A DNA stretch of 64,000 nucleotides from an uncultured Clostridia bacterium (GTDB lineage: Bacteria; Bacillota; Clostridia; Oscillospirales; Acutalibacteraceae), in contig CAMAZY010000008.1 in assembly GCA_945863885.1 (NCBI GenBank), positions 1 through 64,000 of the forward strand. Reading direction: 5' to 3'. Both the position numbers and the translations under genes were made by a program. Numbering within the stretch: position 1 is the stretch's first letter; each line of letters begins with the position of its first letter. Under the pieces are notes generated by a model. That model was not told where the DNA came from, ran no database searches, and was given only the letters and a program-made list of their open reading frames with translations. Of the stretch, positions 38,500-49,963 are shown piece after piece.

Positions 38500-40345
38500 A
38501 GCTTACGCCCCTTTTATCTGCGGCTTTATTTTGGTAACTGCTCTTTTCGGGAGATACAAGGCATTTACTGCCGTGACCAATCAGATCGTACCGGCTGCAC
38601 TTTTTTAGCGCCTTTAAAACAAGCCCGCTGTTCTTTTTGTCGTAATATTGAAGCAACGCTCTTTGCATGGCTTTTTCCTCTGGGTCTTTTGCGACGTATA
38701 CTTCTTCAAGCGTATACGGATCAAGACCGGTATAAAACATGCACGTTGATACCGTGCCCGGTGTCGGATAAAAATCCTGAACCTGCTCCGGGCGAATATT
38801 GCGTTTTTTCAAAAACAGGGCTAATTCAACGGCATCATTCAGCGTTGAGCCGGGGTGCGAGGACATCAGATACGGAACAAGATATTGCTGTTTTCCGGCA
38901 TTCGATGACAGTTCAAAATATCTCTTGGAAAAGTCGATGTAAGCTTCAATATGTGGTTTTCCCATTTTATCAAGGACATGAGCTGAACAGTGCTCCGGCG
39001 CAACCTTAAGCTGACCGCTGACATGGTAACGGACAAGCTCTTTGAAAAAGGTTTCGTCCTTATCTTTTAACATATAATCGTACCGTATGCCGGAGCGGAT
39101 GAAGACCCGCTTCACCCCGGGAAGCGAACGTACCGCACGCAGAATATCAAGGTATTCCGTATGGTCGGCTATCAGCGACGGACACGCTTTCGGGGCAAGA
39201 CATTTTTTGCCCTTACACAAGCCGCTTCTCAGCTGCTTTTCGCAGGAGGTTCGTCTGAAGTTGGCGGTCGGTCCGCCGATATCGTGAATATATCCCTTGA
39301 AATCCGGCAGCTTTGTCAGCAGTTTCGCTTCCTCGACAATCGACTGCTTGCTCCGGGACGTAACAAACCGCCCCTGATGCAGCGCAATCGAGCAAAAATT
39401 GCACGCTCCGAAACAGCCTCTGTTATGCGTAATCGAAAACCGTACTTCCTCGATTCCGGGCACACCGCCCTGTTTTTCATAACTTGGGTGGTAAGTACGC
39501 ATATACGGCAAAGCGTAAACCTCATCAAGCTCTTCGGTAGTTAGCGGTGGCATCGGCGGATTTTGAACCAGCATTTTTTTGCCGTGCCGCTGTTTGATAA
39601 GCTTTCCTCTGATCGGATCCTGCTCGTCAAGCTGAATCCGACAGGAAACGGCGTATTCACGCTTGCTTTTTACGACGTTTTCGAACGACGGACATTCCGC
39701 TCCCTCAAGCGGTGTGTCCTCGACGTCGCAGACATAGCAGGTACCCTTGACATCGGTAATCGAAGAAATCGGCTCGCCGTTTTTCAGACGGTTTGCAATT
39801 TCAATTGTTTGCTTCTCGCCCATTCCGTAAGAAATCAGATCGGCTTGTGAATCAAAAATAATCGAACGCCTGATTTTATCATCCCAGTAATCGTAATGCG
39901 CAAAGCGGCGTAAGGACGCCTCGAGTCCGCCGATAATGATCGGAATGTCACCGTACGCTTCCCGGATCCGATTACAGTATACAATAACCGCCCGATCGGG
40001 TCTTGCTCCGCTTTTTCCACCGGGTGTATAGGCGTCGTCACTGCGCCGCTTTTTCGCCGCCGTATAGTGAGCAACCATGGAGTCGATATTTCCCGAAGAG
40101 ACAAAAAAGCCGAGCTTCGGCCTGCCGAATTCACGAAACGGCTCGCAGGTATGCCAATCCGGCTGTGCCAAAAAGCCGACCTTATAACCGGCGTTTTCAA
40201 GAACACGGGTAATTATGGCCGCTCCGAAGCTCGGATGATCGACGTAGGCGTCACCGTTGACATAGACAAAATCGACCTCGTCCCAGCCTCGTTCTTTCAT
40301 TTCACTGAAATTTATCGGTAAAAAAACGTTTGCGTTCCGGCTCAT
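38468..40345 (-). CDS. YgiQ family radical SAM protein
   Basis: RFSITHNRGCFGACNFCSIALHQGR; VIIGGLEASLRRFAHYDYWDDKIRRSI; PTPGTVSTCMFYTGLDPYT. Confidence 0.93.
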   Translation of the reverse strand: MSRNANVFLPINFSEMKERGWDEVDFVYVNGDAYVDHPSFGAAIITRVLENAGYKVGFLAQPDWHTCEPFREFGRPKLGFFVSSGNIDSMVAHYTAAKKRRSDDAYTPGGKSGARPDRAVIVYCNRIREAYGDIPIIIGGLEASLRRFAHYDYWDDKIRRSIIFDSQADLISYGMGEKQTIEIANRLKNGEPISSITDVKGTCYVCDVEDTPLEGAECPSFENVVKSKREYAVSCRIQLDEQDPIRGKLIKQRHGKKMLVQNPPMPPLTTEELDEVYALPYMRTYHPSYEKQGGVPGIEEVRFSITHNRGCFGACNFCSIALHQGRFVTSRSKQSIVEEAKLLTKLPDFKGYIHDIGGPTANFRRTSCEKQLRSGLCKGKKCLAPKACPSLIADHTEYLDILRAVRSLPGVKRVFIRSGIRYDYMLKDKDETFFKELVRYHVSGQLKVAPEHCSAHVLDKMGKPHIEAYIDFSKRYFELSSNAGKQQYLVPYLMSSHPGSTLNDAVELALFLKKRNIRPEQVQDFYPTPGTVSTCMFYTGLDPYTLEEVYVAKDPEEKAMQRALLQYYDKKNSGLVLKALKKCSRYDLIGHGSKCLVSPEKSSYQNKAADKRGVSYGKAKNKKRR

Positions 40346-40369
40346 AAAGCCCTCCTTTTCAATATGAAG

Positions 40370-40397
40370 AAAAAGGGAATGGTATCACTCCCTTTTT
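40370..40397 (-). terminator. Terminator after ftsK/spoIIIE
   Basis: AAAAAGGGA-N10-TCCCTTTTT; stem overlaps the ftsK stop codon. Confidence 0.6.
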
Positions 40398-43188
40398 AAT
40401 CGGAAAGCACATCAAAATCGTCAACGTCATCATCCTGAGACGTCGGCTCGCCTCTCGTTGCTTTCATTTCGAGAAGCTGAGATTTGGTAATCAGAACCTT
40501 TCTCGGCTTGCCTCCCGTTTCGGCAGGACCGATAAGACCTCTTTCATCAAGCTGATCCATGATTCTTGCCGCTCTTGCGTAACCGATGCGAAGCTTACGC
40601 TGGAAAAGACTTGCCGATGCGGCTTCACACTCGACGGCGACCTCCAACGCTTTTTCAAGCATATCGTCACCGCTTTCCGCACTCTCTCCGGCGGCTGCGG
40701 CGGCTGTCGATTTCTTATCTTCAACCGCTTTTCGTTCAATTTCATCCATGACATCGCTGTCATATTCGGCACTTTCTTCATCCTTAATGAAGTCAACGAT
40801 TTTTTCAATTTCCTCTTCCGAAAGGTAAGCGCCCTGAATTCTCACCGGCTTTGACATACCGAGAGGATTGAAGAGCATATCGCCGTTGCCTAAAAGCTTT
40901 TCGGCACCGACCGTATCAAGAATGGTTCTTGAGTCGATTTGTGAGGAAACCGAAAGTGAAAGACGGCTCGGAATGTTCGCCTTGATGATACCCGTGATAA
41001 CATCAACGGACGGACGCTGTGTCGCAACAACAAGATGCATACCGGCGGCTCTTGCTTTTTGGGCAAGACGACAAATCGAGTCTTCGACTTCCTTCGGAGA
41101 AACCATCATCAAGTCGTTAAGCTCGTCGATAAAAATCGCAATTTTCGGCATCGGCTCATGCTCAGGATGATCCTTGACAAAATTATTGAACCCACCGATA
41201 TCCCGGACGCCGCAGGCGGAGAAGGTCTTATAGCGGCTTTCCATTTCGCCGACCGCCCACGAAAGAGCGCCTGCCGCTTTTCTGACGTCAGAAATAACGG
41301 GAACAAGCAAATGCGGTATGCCGTTATAAACGGAAAATTCAACCTGCTTCGGGTCAATCATCAAAAGCTTCACTTCCGACGGCTTCGCATTATATAGGAT
41401 GCTCGCAATCATGCAGTTTAAGCACACGGATTTACCCGAGCCGGTCGTACCGGCAATCAAAAGATGCGGCATTTTCGCAAGGTCGGTGCAGACAACCGTA
41501 CCGGAAATATCCTTTCCTAACGCAACGTTCAGCTTACTTTTGGCCTTGGTGAACGCCGAAGAAGAGATAATTTCCCGGAGTGTGACCGTCGCACGGAATT
41601 TATTCGGCACCTCGATGCCGACGGCAGATTTATTCGGAATCGGGGCTTCGATGCGGACACCCGAAGAAGCAAGATTCAACGCAATATCATCGGCAAGATT
41701 CGTAATTTTGCTGATTTTTACGCCGGGTGCCGGCTGAAGCTCATAACGCGTTACCGACGGACCCCGGCTGACGCCGATAAGGGTCGTTTCAACATTGAAG
41801 CTTTTGAGCGTATCGACAAGCTTTTTCGCCGTCGTCTTCATTTCAAGCGCAAAGTCATCGTCACGGCTGAAATCCGGCTCACGCAGACAGTCAATCGGCG
41901 GAAGAGAATACTCACGCTTCAAGACCGGACGGTCAGAATAGGACTGAACCTCCGACTGATTTTTCTTTTCGTTTTCCTGCGCACTGGTAATAGCGTCATT
42001 GACCAGTCTTGCCGCAGAAGCCGAGAGTTCGGTATCCGAGACTTCTTCATCAAAATCCGCTTCTTCAAACGGATCCTCGTCAAGCGGCTCAACGTCTTCC
42101 GGGAACACGGGCAATGAAGCTTCATCGGTATCAATCTCCGTGTCCGCATCTGCTTCGCTTTCACCCGTGTTTTTAGGAGCGGGTTCGGGTCTTTCGAAAA
42201 CACGGGCATTCGGATTGTTAACAGCCGAAGCATCAAAGTCGGTAAAGAGACGCTCGGGCGGATTATAAACCCTCGGAGGAGCCGGACGCTCAGGCTCAGT
42301 ATTTCGTCCGTCAAAATCAGTTTCTACTTCCGATGAGCCAAAATTGAAGTCGTCCGATTCTTCCTGTTTGCGGCGTTCGGCTTCCTCGGCTTCACGCTGC
42401 TTTTTTTCTTCCTTTTCTTTCTTCCTGAGTTCTGCTTTTATTTTATGCTCTTCATGCTTTGCACGGCTTTTTTCCTTAATGACCTGCTTTCCGTCGTCAA
42501 GTTTATTTTTGCCGCCGTTGATAAGCGATGAAACAACTGAGCCGAGAGACGAAAAGCTGATATCGAAAAAGAGCATGGTAAAAAGAATCAGTAAAGTAAT
42601 AAGAATGATGAACGCCGCCGCTTTTCCGAGAAGATGAAGAAATCCGCCGCCGATGAAAGCGCCGATCACACCGCCGGTCGCTCGAAAATCAAAGCTGATA
42701 TCCCAACCGACAGAGGCGGCATTTTTCAGCTGAGCCAGCCATTCTTCTTTTCCGCCCGAAGAAATCGTGTTGATAAACAGATGAATCAGCGAGGAAAATA
42801 CAGCACTTAACATAAAACCGCTGAGCGTTGTTACAGCTAAGTTGCGTTTGAGATTATTAAGAGCAAGACGGATTCCGACATACAAAATACCGAACGCAAA
42901 GAGAATAAAGCCGAGACCGAAAAAACCGTAACAGGCTCCTCTGATTCTCAGCCAGAAATTATAGCCGGGAATAAACGCCACACAGAGCATAAACACGGAC
43001 ATCGCAAGATAAACGAGCATGAGGGCGTTTCTGTGCGCTTCATAAAAGCTCAGGTCTTGTTTTTTATTCTTCCCCTTGGCTTTTGAGGACTTGGCGGAAG
43101 ATTTTTTTGAAGCACCTGATTTTGATTTCGCTTTTGAATTGTCTTTTGTATTACGGGTCGATTTTTGTTTTGTTTTCTTTTCAGCCAT
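40396..43188 (-). CDS. ftsK: FtsK/SpoIIIE DNA translocase
   Basis: Four N-terminal TM segments, long acidic linker, HLLIAGTTGSGKSVCLNCMI, LRIGYARAARIMDQLDERGLIGP gamma domain. Confidence 0.96.
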   Translation of the reverse strand: MAEKKTKQKSTRNTKDNSKAKSKSGASKKSSAKSSKAKGKNKKQDLSFYEAHRNALMLVYLAMSVFMLCVAFIPGYNFWLRIRGACYGFFGLGFILFAFGILYVGIRLALNNLKRNLAVTTLSGFMLSAVFSSLIHLFINTISSGGKEEWLAQLKNAASVGWDISFDFRATGGVIGAFIGGGFLHLLGKAAAFIILITLLILFTMLFFDISFSSLGSVVSSLINGGKNKLDDGKQVIKEKSRAKHEEHKIKAELRKKEKEEKKQREAEEAERRKQEESDDFNFGSSEVETDFDGRNTEPERPAPPRVYNPPERLFTDFDASAVNNPNARVFERPEPAPKNTGESEADADTEIDTDEASLPVFPEDVEPLDEDPFEEADFDEEVSDTELSASAARLVNDAITSAQENEKKNQSEVQSYSDRPVLKREYSLPPIDCLREPDFSRDDDFALEMKTTAKKLVDTLKSFNVETTLIGVSRGPSVTRYELQPAPGVKISKITNLADDIALNLASSGVRIEAPIPNKSAVGIEVPNKFRATVTLREIISSSAFTKAKSKLNVALGKDISGTVVCTDLAKMPHLLIAGTTGSGKSVCLNCMIASILYNAKPSEVKLLMIDPKQVEFSVYNGIPHLLVPVISDVRKAAGALSWAVGEMESRYKTFSACGVRDIGGFNNFVKDHPEHEPMPKIAIFIDELNDLMMVSPKEVEDSICRLAQKARAAGMHLVVATQRPSVDVITGIIKANIPSRLSLSVSSQIDSRTILDTVGAEKLLGNGDMLFNPLGMSKPVRIQGAYLSEEEIEKIVDFIKDEESAEYDSDVMDEIERKAVEDKKSTAAAAAGESAESGDDMLEKALEVAVECEAASASLFQRKLRIGYARAARIMDQLDERGLIGPAETGGKPRKVLITKSQLLEMKATRGEPTSQDDDVDDFDVLSD

Positions 43189-43201
43189 GGTTACTCCTTA
43201 A

Positions 43202-44059
43202 TCAAACATAAAACGTTGCAAGAAAAATAAACAGTCCGAACAGGATTGAATATACACAAGCAAAGGAATACAGCCGTTTCGCACCGATTTTCCCGATTGC
43301 TTTGACAACAACGGCACTGGAAATCAAACCGCCGACAGCACAAATCAGGATCATGACAGGGTCAAGCGTTACCCCGGCAAGGATATAACGGACCAGTCGT
43401 ACAACACCGACGGCAAAGGTTGACGGCGCAAGATATAAAAGTACCTCTCTTGCTATCACGACATCGTCAACATCACTGACCGTCAAAGCGGCGGCACCCG
43501 AGGAAATATGGGAGAAGCCCGGAAAAATATAAGCCGGTAACTGGTAAATGCCGAACCGCACGACACCCGAAGCTTTTGAACTTCTCCTTGTCTTATCGCT
43601 CCTTTTACGGGAATACCAGACAGCAACGGTCAGGATAACGCCGCTTGCTATACAGCAAAAAGACGTAACCATAAGATGGTCATCGGTAAAATAACGGGCA
43701 AAGACATCAAATAAAAACGTTGTCTTCGAAACGGGTAAGAACAGAATAACCGCCGGTAAAAGGCTCAGAAAAAGATTAACGGCAATGCTTTTATACTGAC
43801 TGTGTTTATCGGAACCGCCGCCCTTTCCGCTTCGGAAGAACGAGGCGATTGATTTCAAATAAAGCTTCCGAAGAAAGACAAACACAACGAGGGAAAATAC
43901 AACAGAGATAATGCTGTAATAAAAACCCAGCGTGTCCGCATCGGACGAGAAGTGCAAGACGGAATTCAAAAAAGCGTAATGAGCCGAAGAAGAAACCGGC
44001 AAAGCCGCAAAGGCACCGCTTACAAAAGAAATAACAAGCATCTTTAAATATTCAAACAT
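43202..44059 (-). CDS. Undecaprenyl-diphosphatase (UppP/BacA) family membrane protein
   Basis: AALPVSSSAHYAFLNSVLHF motif; multi-pass. Confidence 0.75.
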   Translation of the reverse strand: MFEYLKMLVISFVSGAFAALPVSSSAHYAFLNSVLHFSSDADTLGFYYSIISVVFSLVVFVFLRKLYLKSIASFFRSGKGGGSDKHSQYKSIAVNLFLSLLPAVILFLPVSKTTFLFDVFARYFTDDHLMVTSFCCIASGVILTVAVWYSRKRSDKTRRSSKASGVVRFGIYQLPAYIFPGFSHISSGAAALTVSDVDDVVIAREVLLYLAPSTFAVGVVRLVRYILAGVTLDPVMILICAVGGLISSAVVVKAIGKIGAKRLYSFACVYSILFGLFIFLATFYV

Positions 44060-44188
44060 CTATCTTTATATACACCGTACAATCGGCGCTTCCTTTCAAT
44101 TAGACTTATGCGGTCAGAACAACACTTATATAATTCACAACAGCTTAAATATTATATCACAAAAAATACATAAGGGCAAGAAAAAAAT

Positions 44189-44218
44189 CGGACTTTCGCT
44201 CAAAGCGGCAAAAGTCCG
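44189..44218 (-). terminator. Terminator after ftsH
   Basis: Minus strand CGGACTTT-N14-AAAGTCCG followed by ATTTTTTTC. Confidence 0.8.
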
Positions 44219-44225
44219 TAAAATA

Positions 44226-46160
44226 TTAAATCTGTTCGCCGTTTTCGGTGTTATCACCGATAAGTCCGGCTGTCTCCGGCTCTGTGATAGCCAACGTGCC
44301 TTCCATAAGGTGCTTGAACTGCTCACCGTCGATTTTTTCGTTGACAATCAGATAGCCGGCAAGCTCGTGAAGCTTGTCGCTGTGGTCACTTAAGATCTTT
44401 TCACAGCGCGCATAACCGTCCGAAAGAATACGGTGGATTTCCTTATCAATTTCACAGGCGATCTCTTCCGAATAGTTTCTCGTGCTGTTATAGTCACGTC
44501 CGAGGAAGACCTCATGATTGCCCGGATTATAAGCAACAGGGCCGATGACCTTGCTCATACCGTATCTTGTGACCATGTCCCGTGCCGTGTCCGTCGCTCT
44601 TTCAAGGTCGTTCGACGCACCGGTTGAAATATCACCGAGAACGAGAGCTTCCGCAACACGTCCGCCGAGAAGAATCACAATATCGTCAAGCATATCATTT
44701 TTCAGCTTATACGACTTGTCTTCCTGAGGAAGTGACATGGTATAGCCGCCCGCCATACCTCTCGGAACAATCGAAACCTGATGAACGGGATCCTGACCCG
44801 GTATATAATAGGTGGCAATTGCATGACCGGCTTCATGGTAAGCTGTCAGTTTCTTTTCCTTGTCGGACATTTTGTGTGACTTTTTCTCGGTACCCATGAC
44901 CACCTTGATCGTTGCTTCTTCAATATCCTCCATCGTAAGCGCTTTTCTCTTTTTGCGAACGGCAAGCAACGCCGCTTCGTTCAGAAGATTTTCAAGATCG
45001 GCGCCTGTGAAGCCCGCTGTGCTTTGTGCTATCGTGCGAAGATTGACATCGGGGGCAATTGATTTATTCCGTGCGTGTACTTTCAGAATTTCTTCTCTGC
45101 CCTTAACGTCCGGATAATTCACCGTAATCTGACGGTCAAATCTTCCCGGTCGCAAAAGTGCGGGGTCAAGGATATCCGGCCGGTTCGTTGCGGCGATAAC
45201 AATAACGCCGTCGTTCATGCCGAAGCCGTCCATTTCAACAAGAAGCTGGTTGAGCGTCTGTTCCCGTTCATCGTGTCCGCCGCCCATTCCGGCACCTCTG
45301 TGACGGCCGACGGCATCAATTTCATCAATGAAAAGAATTGACGGCGCATTCTTCTTCGCCTGATTGAAAAGGTCACGAACTCTTGACGCACCGACGCCGA
45401 CATACATTTCAACGAAATCCGAGCCGGAAATCGAGAAGAACGGCACGCCTGCTTCTCCGGCGACGGCACGGGCAAGAAGCGTCTTGCCGGTACCCGGAGG
45501 GCCGACAAGCAAAACACCCTTCGGAATTCTTGCGCCGATTTCAATGAATTTTGTCCTGTCTTTCAGGAAATCAACAATCTCTTCAAGCTCTGCCTTTTCT
45601 TCGTCCGCACCGGCGACATCGTTGAAGGTCGTTTTCCGCTTTTCGTCTTTACTGAGCTTCGCTCTCGCTTTGCCGAAGCTCAGCGTCATATTATTCTCGT
45701 TCGTAATAGTCTTTTCCATGCGCTTCATCAGATAATACATCGCAAAAATAAACGCAGCGGACAGAAGCACCATCGGAAGAATACTTGCCCAGACGGAATT
45801 GTTGGCGCCGGCCTTATAGTCGTATACGATCTGATTGTCCGGATTCTGTTCGTTGTATTCCACAATGTCGTCATGAACATCATTCAGGAAAAGCTCCACG
45901 CTGGGAAGCGTATATTTTTGTTCGGTGTTGTCGCCTTTGACTTTATAGGTCAGCGCACCGCTTCGGATTGTGAGGGTGAATTCCGTTACCTGATTCGTTT
46001 TGAAAAGATTCACGATCTCGTAGTATTTGGTTTTCTTACCGGCATTCTGACTCGCCGTAAAGTAACCGATTATCAAAATCAGAATTAAAGGCAAAATCAG
46101 ATAAATTAAACTTCCCAGATTCTTATTATTCTTCTTCAAACTTCGAGCACTCCTTTTCAA
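44226..46160 (-). CDS. ftsH: ATP-dependent zinc metalloprotease FtsH
   Basis: [55 protein letters not shown]. Confidence 0.98.
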   Translation of the reverse strand: MKRSARSLKKNNKNLGSLIYLILPLILILIIGYFTASQNAGKKTKYYEIVNLFKTNQVTEFTLTIRSGALTYKVKGDNTEQKYTLPSVELFLNDVHDDIVEYNEQNPDNQIVYDYKAGANNSVWASILPMVLLSAAFIFAMYYLMKRMEKTITNENNMTLSFGKARAKLSKDEKRKTTFNDVAGADEEKAELEEIVDFLKDRTKFIEIGARIPKGVLLVGPPGTGKTLLARAVAGEAGVPFFSISGSDFVEMYVGVGASRVRDLFNQAKKNAPSILFIDEIDAVGRHRGAGMGGGHDEREQTLNQLLVEMDGFGMNDGVIVIAATNRPDILDPALLRPGRFDRQITVNYPDVKGREEILKVHARNKSIAPDVNLRTIAQSTAGFTGADLENLLNEAALLAVRKKRKALTMEDIEEATIKVVMGTEKKSHKMSDKEKKLTAYHEAGHAIATYYIPGQDPVHQVSIVPRGMAGGYTMSLPQEDKSYKLKNDMLDDIVILLGGRVAEALVLGDISTGASNDLERATDTARDMVTRYGMSKVIGPVAYNPGNHEVFLGRDYNSTRNYSEEIACEIDKEIHRILSDGYARCEKILSDHSDKLHELAGYLIVNEKIDGEQFKHLMEGTLAITEPETAGLIGDNTENGEQI

Positions 46161-46186
46161 ATCCGGTAGAACGTGTACAGGAAAGA

Positions 46187-46750
46187 TTATTTATTATTTT
46201 CAATCGCTTCCGGTTTTAAAATACCGATAAACGGAAGGTTGCGGTATTTTTGGTTATAATCAAGCCCATAACCGACAACGAATTCATCCCGAACCTCGGC
46301 GCCGATATATTTGGCGCTGATTTTTACGTCGGGCGAACGTCTTGAGGGCTTATCAAGCAAGGTGCAGATTGTGATGCTTGACGGATTTTTTGTCATCAGG
46401 AAATCGGAAAGCTTCTGAAGCGTGTTGCCGCTGTCGAGAATGTCCTCGACAATAAGAATATCGTAGCCTTTAACGTCTTCGGAAAGGTCTTTTGTAATAT
46501 CGACATTTCCGCTTGAGGACGTGCCGGCGCCGTAGCTTGCCGCTGTAATAAAATCAATGCGACAGGGAATTGTAATATTCCGCATAAGATCCGCCATGAA
46601 AACAACGGAACCTTTTAAGACGCTTACCATAAGCAGATTCTTATCGGCAAAATCCCGGCTGATTTCCGAACCGATTCTCTTCGTCATTTCCGCCAGCTGT
46701 TCCCGGCTGAAAAAAACTTCGCTGATATCATCAAGCATATTGTTACTCAT
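46187..46750 (-). CDS. hpt: Hypoxanthine phosphoribosyltransferase
   Basis: [47 protein letters not shown]. Confidence 0.97.
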   Translation of the reverse strand: MSNNMLDDISEVFFSREQLAEMTKRIGSEISRDFADKNLLMVSVLKGSVVFMADLMRNITIPCRIDFITAASYGAGTSSSGNVDITKDLSEDVKGYDILIVEDILDSGNTLQKLSDFLMTKNPSSITICTLLDKPSRRSPDVKISAKYIGAEVRDEFVVGYGLDYNQKYRNLPFIGILKPEAIENNK

Positions 46751-46753
46751 ATT

Positions 46754-48076
46754 TTACCCTCTCTTTTTTACAATATAAACCTTTTTCGTTTTTTGCGAAA
46801 CTCCGTTATCGGCATTTGCGCAAATATTTTCCACCCATAAAACGCCGTCATCGTCACATAAAACGGCGATCTGATTGCGCTGACAAGGCGGTATCTTCCT
46901 TTCACAAAACAGCTTTTTGAGCGTTTTTGTGTTTCCCCGGCGCTTATCCGTTATTCTGTCACCCGGCAAGCGGGAACGCAGAACAAGCGTTCCGTTCACC
47001 GTATCGGCGTCAACGGCGAACCGTTCATCTTTACTGTCAAGCTGTGTTATATTACAAAGCCTGACGGAATAGGACGCATACGGCGAATCGACTGTTTCAC
47101 CGACAACTGTGGCTTTCCAGCCTTCGCTTACCGGCAGACAAGCCTGAATGGTAATTATATCACCTTTTACACACAGATACAAGTCTTTTGTCAATTCCAC
47201 CTTGCCCTTTGATTCAGTTATCGCCTTACAGCAAAGGTCAATATGACGAAGCTCAACAGGCTTTGACAAAAAAGGTGAAATCACGAAGCTGACCGCCTGT
47301 CGTCTGACAGCCTCGTGGCAGGCTTGCCATTGACTAAGCCGATAAGAATTTTCCTCTGTCCGGCTTTTTTCAATCAGCTCTTTTGCACTTTGTTCAATAA
47401 AATCTACATCGATCCTGATACTGTCAAAAAACCTTGCGGCGCATTTTTCAAGCTCGGGATTGACTCGTTTTAAAGCCGGAACCGCATGGTGACGAATTTT
47501 GTTTCTGGCGTAATCATCAAGCAGATTCGTGCTGTCCGTCACAAAATCAAGACCGTTATCCCGGCAATATTGTTCAATTTCGCTCCTTGTACAGCGAATC
47601 AGCGGTCTGATGATGTGATCCCGTTTCGGCGGAATTCCGCAAACGCCCCGAAGTGCCGTCCCTCTCGCAAGATTGAAAAGCACGGTTTCGATACTGTCGG
47701 AAAGCGTGTGCGCAACGGCGACCGCATCACAGCCGGCCTTTTGAAAGCAGTCGTATCGGACAAGCCGGCCGCATTCTTCAACGCTTATTCCCTTTTTTAA
47801 AGCCAGAGACGGAACATCAACAGAAAAAACGAGAAACTCAACAGCAAGCTTTTTACATAAGTCTTTCACAAAGTCACAGTCTCTTTGCGCCTGCTCACCT
47901 CTGATATTATGGTTCACATGAACTGCTTTGAGTATAATACCATACTCTTGTCTAATTGAACTTAAATAATGCAAAAGACAAACGGAATCCGCACCGCCGG
48001 AAACACCGACGGCGACGGATTTTACCGAGGAAAGCATATTATATTTTTCAATCGTTTCTTTGATTTTACATATCAT
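46754..48076 (-). CDS. tilS: tRNA(Ile)-lysidine synthase
   Basis: VAVGVSGGADSVCLLHYL (SGGxDS), HVNHNIRG, RLPGDRI. Start placed at MICKIKETIEKY, not at the track start. Confidence 0.95.
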   Translation of the reverse strand: MICKIKETIEKYNMLSSVKSVAVGVSGGADSVCLLHYLSSIRQEYGIILKAVHVNHNIRGEQAQRDCDFVKDLCKKLAVEFLVFSVDVPSLALKKGISVEECGRLVRYDCFQKAGCDAVAVAHTLSDSIETVLFNLARGTALRGVCGIPPKRDHIIRPLIRCTRSEIEQYCRDNGLDFVTDSTNLLDDYARNKIRHHAVPALKRVNPELEKCAARFFDSIRIDVDFIEQSAKELIEKSRTEENSYRLSQWQACHEAVRRQAVSFVISPFLSKPVELRHIDLCCKAITESKGKVELTKDLYLCVKGDIITIQACLPVSEGWKATVVGETVDSPYASYSVRLCNITQLDSKDERFAVDADTVNGTLVLRSRLPGDRITDKRRGNTKTLKKLFCERKIPPCQRNQIAVLCDDDGVLWVENICANADNGVSQKTKKVYIVKKRG

Positions 48077-49454
48077 TACGAAGCTTCTCCAAATTGGAAA
48101 ACATGGTATAATCTCCGTTCCACATCGCTTCAACCGTGGTTGTCGGCCCGTGTCGGTTCTTTGATACGATAAATTCAACCTTGTTGACGGTCGGCTTCGG
48201 CTCGTCCGGCTCGTCGTCATGCTCTTTTTCGCTGTCGTAGTATTCCTCACGGTACAGCATGATGACAATATCGGCGTCCTGCTCAATGGAGCCTGATTCA
48301 CGAAGGTCGGCGAGCTGCGGCCGGTGTGACTTTCCTCTGCCCTCTGTGCTTCTTGCAAGCTGTGCGAGAACGACGACGGGTATGTTTAGATCTTTCGCCA
48401 TCAGCTTCAGGCTTCTTGTGATTTCGGAAACCTCCTGAACACGGTTATCGCTTCTGACGCCGCTTTTCATCAACTGAAGATAATCAACGAAAACCGCGTC
48501 AACATCACGAAGCCTGCGGATTCTTGATTTCATTTCAGGTACGGTCATATTCGAAGTATCATCGAAGTAAAGCTCGCATTTGCTGAGAATGGCGGTCGCC
48601 GTGGCAAGCCGTTCCCATTCTTCACCGGAGATTTCGCCGGTTCTCATTTTTGTGCTCTGAACTCTCGCTTCGGTTGAAAGCACACGCTCGGCAAGCTGCT
48701 GTTTTGTCATTTCGAGAGAGAAAAACAAGACCTTTTTCTTACCCAGAAGAGCCGTATTTCTTGCCATATTCAGCGCAAGGCTCGTTTTACCCATCGCAGG
48801 ACGGGCGCCGATAATCACAAGGTCGGAGCGGTTCAGACCGGTTATCACCTTGTCAAGGTCATAAAAGCCCGTTGTGTAGCCCTTATACTGTTCGGCATCC
48901 TCCGAGCTTAATTTCTGGAGCTTGTCGTAAACCTCGTTGACGATGATGTCACCGATTCTCACAGGACCGCTTGTTACCCTGCCCTGACGGATATCGTATA
49001 TTTTCTGCTCAGCGGAATCGAGCAGTAAATCTGCCGAAGAATCCGAGGAAACGGAGTCCTCAATGATTTCCTTGGAAACGGAAATGAGCGTACGGACATA
49101 AAACTTTTCTTTTATAATACGGCAGTAGCTTTCAACGTTGTCCGTCGAAGGAACAGCCTGCGCAAGCTGATAAAGATAGGTTTTTCCCGTTGCGTCGTCG
49201 TATATCTTATCGTTTTTCAGCTTTTCAAGAACAATCAGCGGGTCAACCTTACCGCCGACCGTGTCGATCTCCTGCATCACGGTAAAAATCGCACGGTGCT
49301 GAGGAAGATAGAAGTATTCGGGCTTAATCAGGATAAGCACCTGAGAAATACACGACGGCTCAATCAGGATACAACCCAAAACAGCCTGCTCCGCTTCAAG
49401 GCTGAACGGCATTGAGATATCATCAAGACTTAAAATCGCTTTGTCCGACTGCAT
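48066..49454 (-). CDS. dnaB: Replicative DNA helicase
   Basis: GARPAMGKTSLALNMARNTAL, MPFSLEAEQAVLGCIL. Confidence 0.98.
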   Translation of the reverse strand: MQSDKAILSLDDISMPFSLEAEQAVLGCILIEPSCISQVLILIKPEYFYLPQHRAIFTVMQEIDTVGGKVDPLIVLEKLKNDKIYDDATGKTYLYQLAQAVPSTDNVESYCRIIKEKFYVRTLISVSKEIIEDSVSSDSSADLLLDSAEQKIYDIRQGRVTSGPVRIGDIIVNEVYDKLQKLSSEDAEQYKGYTTGFYDLDKVITGLNRSDLVIIGARPAMGKTSLALNMARNTALLGKKKVLFFSLEMTKQQLAERVLSTEARVQSTKMRTGEISGEEWERLATATAILSKCELYFDDTSNMTVPEMKSRIRRLRDVDAVFVDYLQLMKSGVRSDNRVQEVSEITRSLKLMAKDLNIPVVVLAQLARSTEGRGKSHRPQLADLRESGSIEQDADIVIMLYREEYYDSEKEHDDEPDEPKPTVNKVEFIVSKNRHGPTTTVEAMWNGDYTMFSNLEKLRNDM

Positions 49455-49456
49455 TC

Positions 49457-49897
49457 TTATTCACCGACCGAAACGTAAAGCTTTGCCGAGATGCCCTGAT
49501 AAAGCTTTACTTCAAATTCATAGGTTCCGAATTGCTTGATATCGTCTACAACGATTTTCCGCTTGTCAACATCAATTGAAAACGCTTCTTTCAGCTTCTC
49601 GGCAATTTCCTTAGAGGTAACGGAACCGAAAAGTTTACCGTTCTGACCGGCTTTTGCAGTGATTTTAATCGTTTTTCCGCTGATTCTTGCGGCGGTATCT
49701 TTCGCCGCCTTCGTCTCAGTCGCAATTCTGAATTTTTCGGCATTTTCTTTATTTTTCATTTCGGACATGGCCTGCGCATTTGCTTCGGAGGCAAGCTTGC
49801 GGGGAAAAAGGAAGTTTCTTGCATAACCGTCTGAGGTGTTGACAAGCTCACCCTTTTTTCCGAGTCCTTTTACATCCTGTTTGAGTATAACTTTCAT
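49457..49897 (-). CDS. rplI: 50S ribosomal protein L9
   Basis: [36 protein letters not shown]. Confidence 0.98.
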   Translation of the reverse strand: MKVILKQDVKGLGKKGELVNTSDGYARNFLFPRKLASEANAQAMSEMKNKENAEKFRIATETKAAKDTAARISGKTIKITAKAGQNGKLFGSVTSKEIAEKLKEAFSIDVDKRKIVVDDIKQFGTYEFEVKLYQGISAKLYVSVGE

Positions 49898-49963
49898 ATT
49901 CATTCTCCAATCCGGCGAAAATTCGCATAGCGAATCCGCCATATATTTTTCCGAAAGTTTCAA

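Noticed and set aside
38164-39009. 281-aa plus-strand ORF opposite the MBL/YgiQ genes
   Set aside because: Antisense to two strongly supported coding regions; no motif.
48077-48358. 94-aa N-terminal extension of TilS in the track
   Set aside because: Lies within the dnaB coding region; TilS starts naturally at MICKIKETIEKY (48076).
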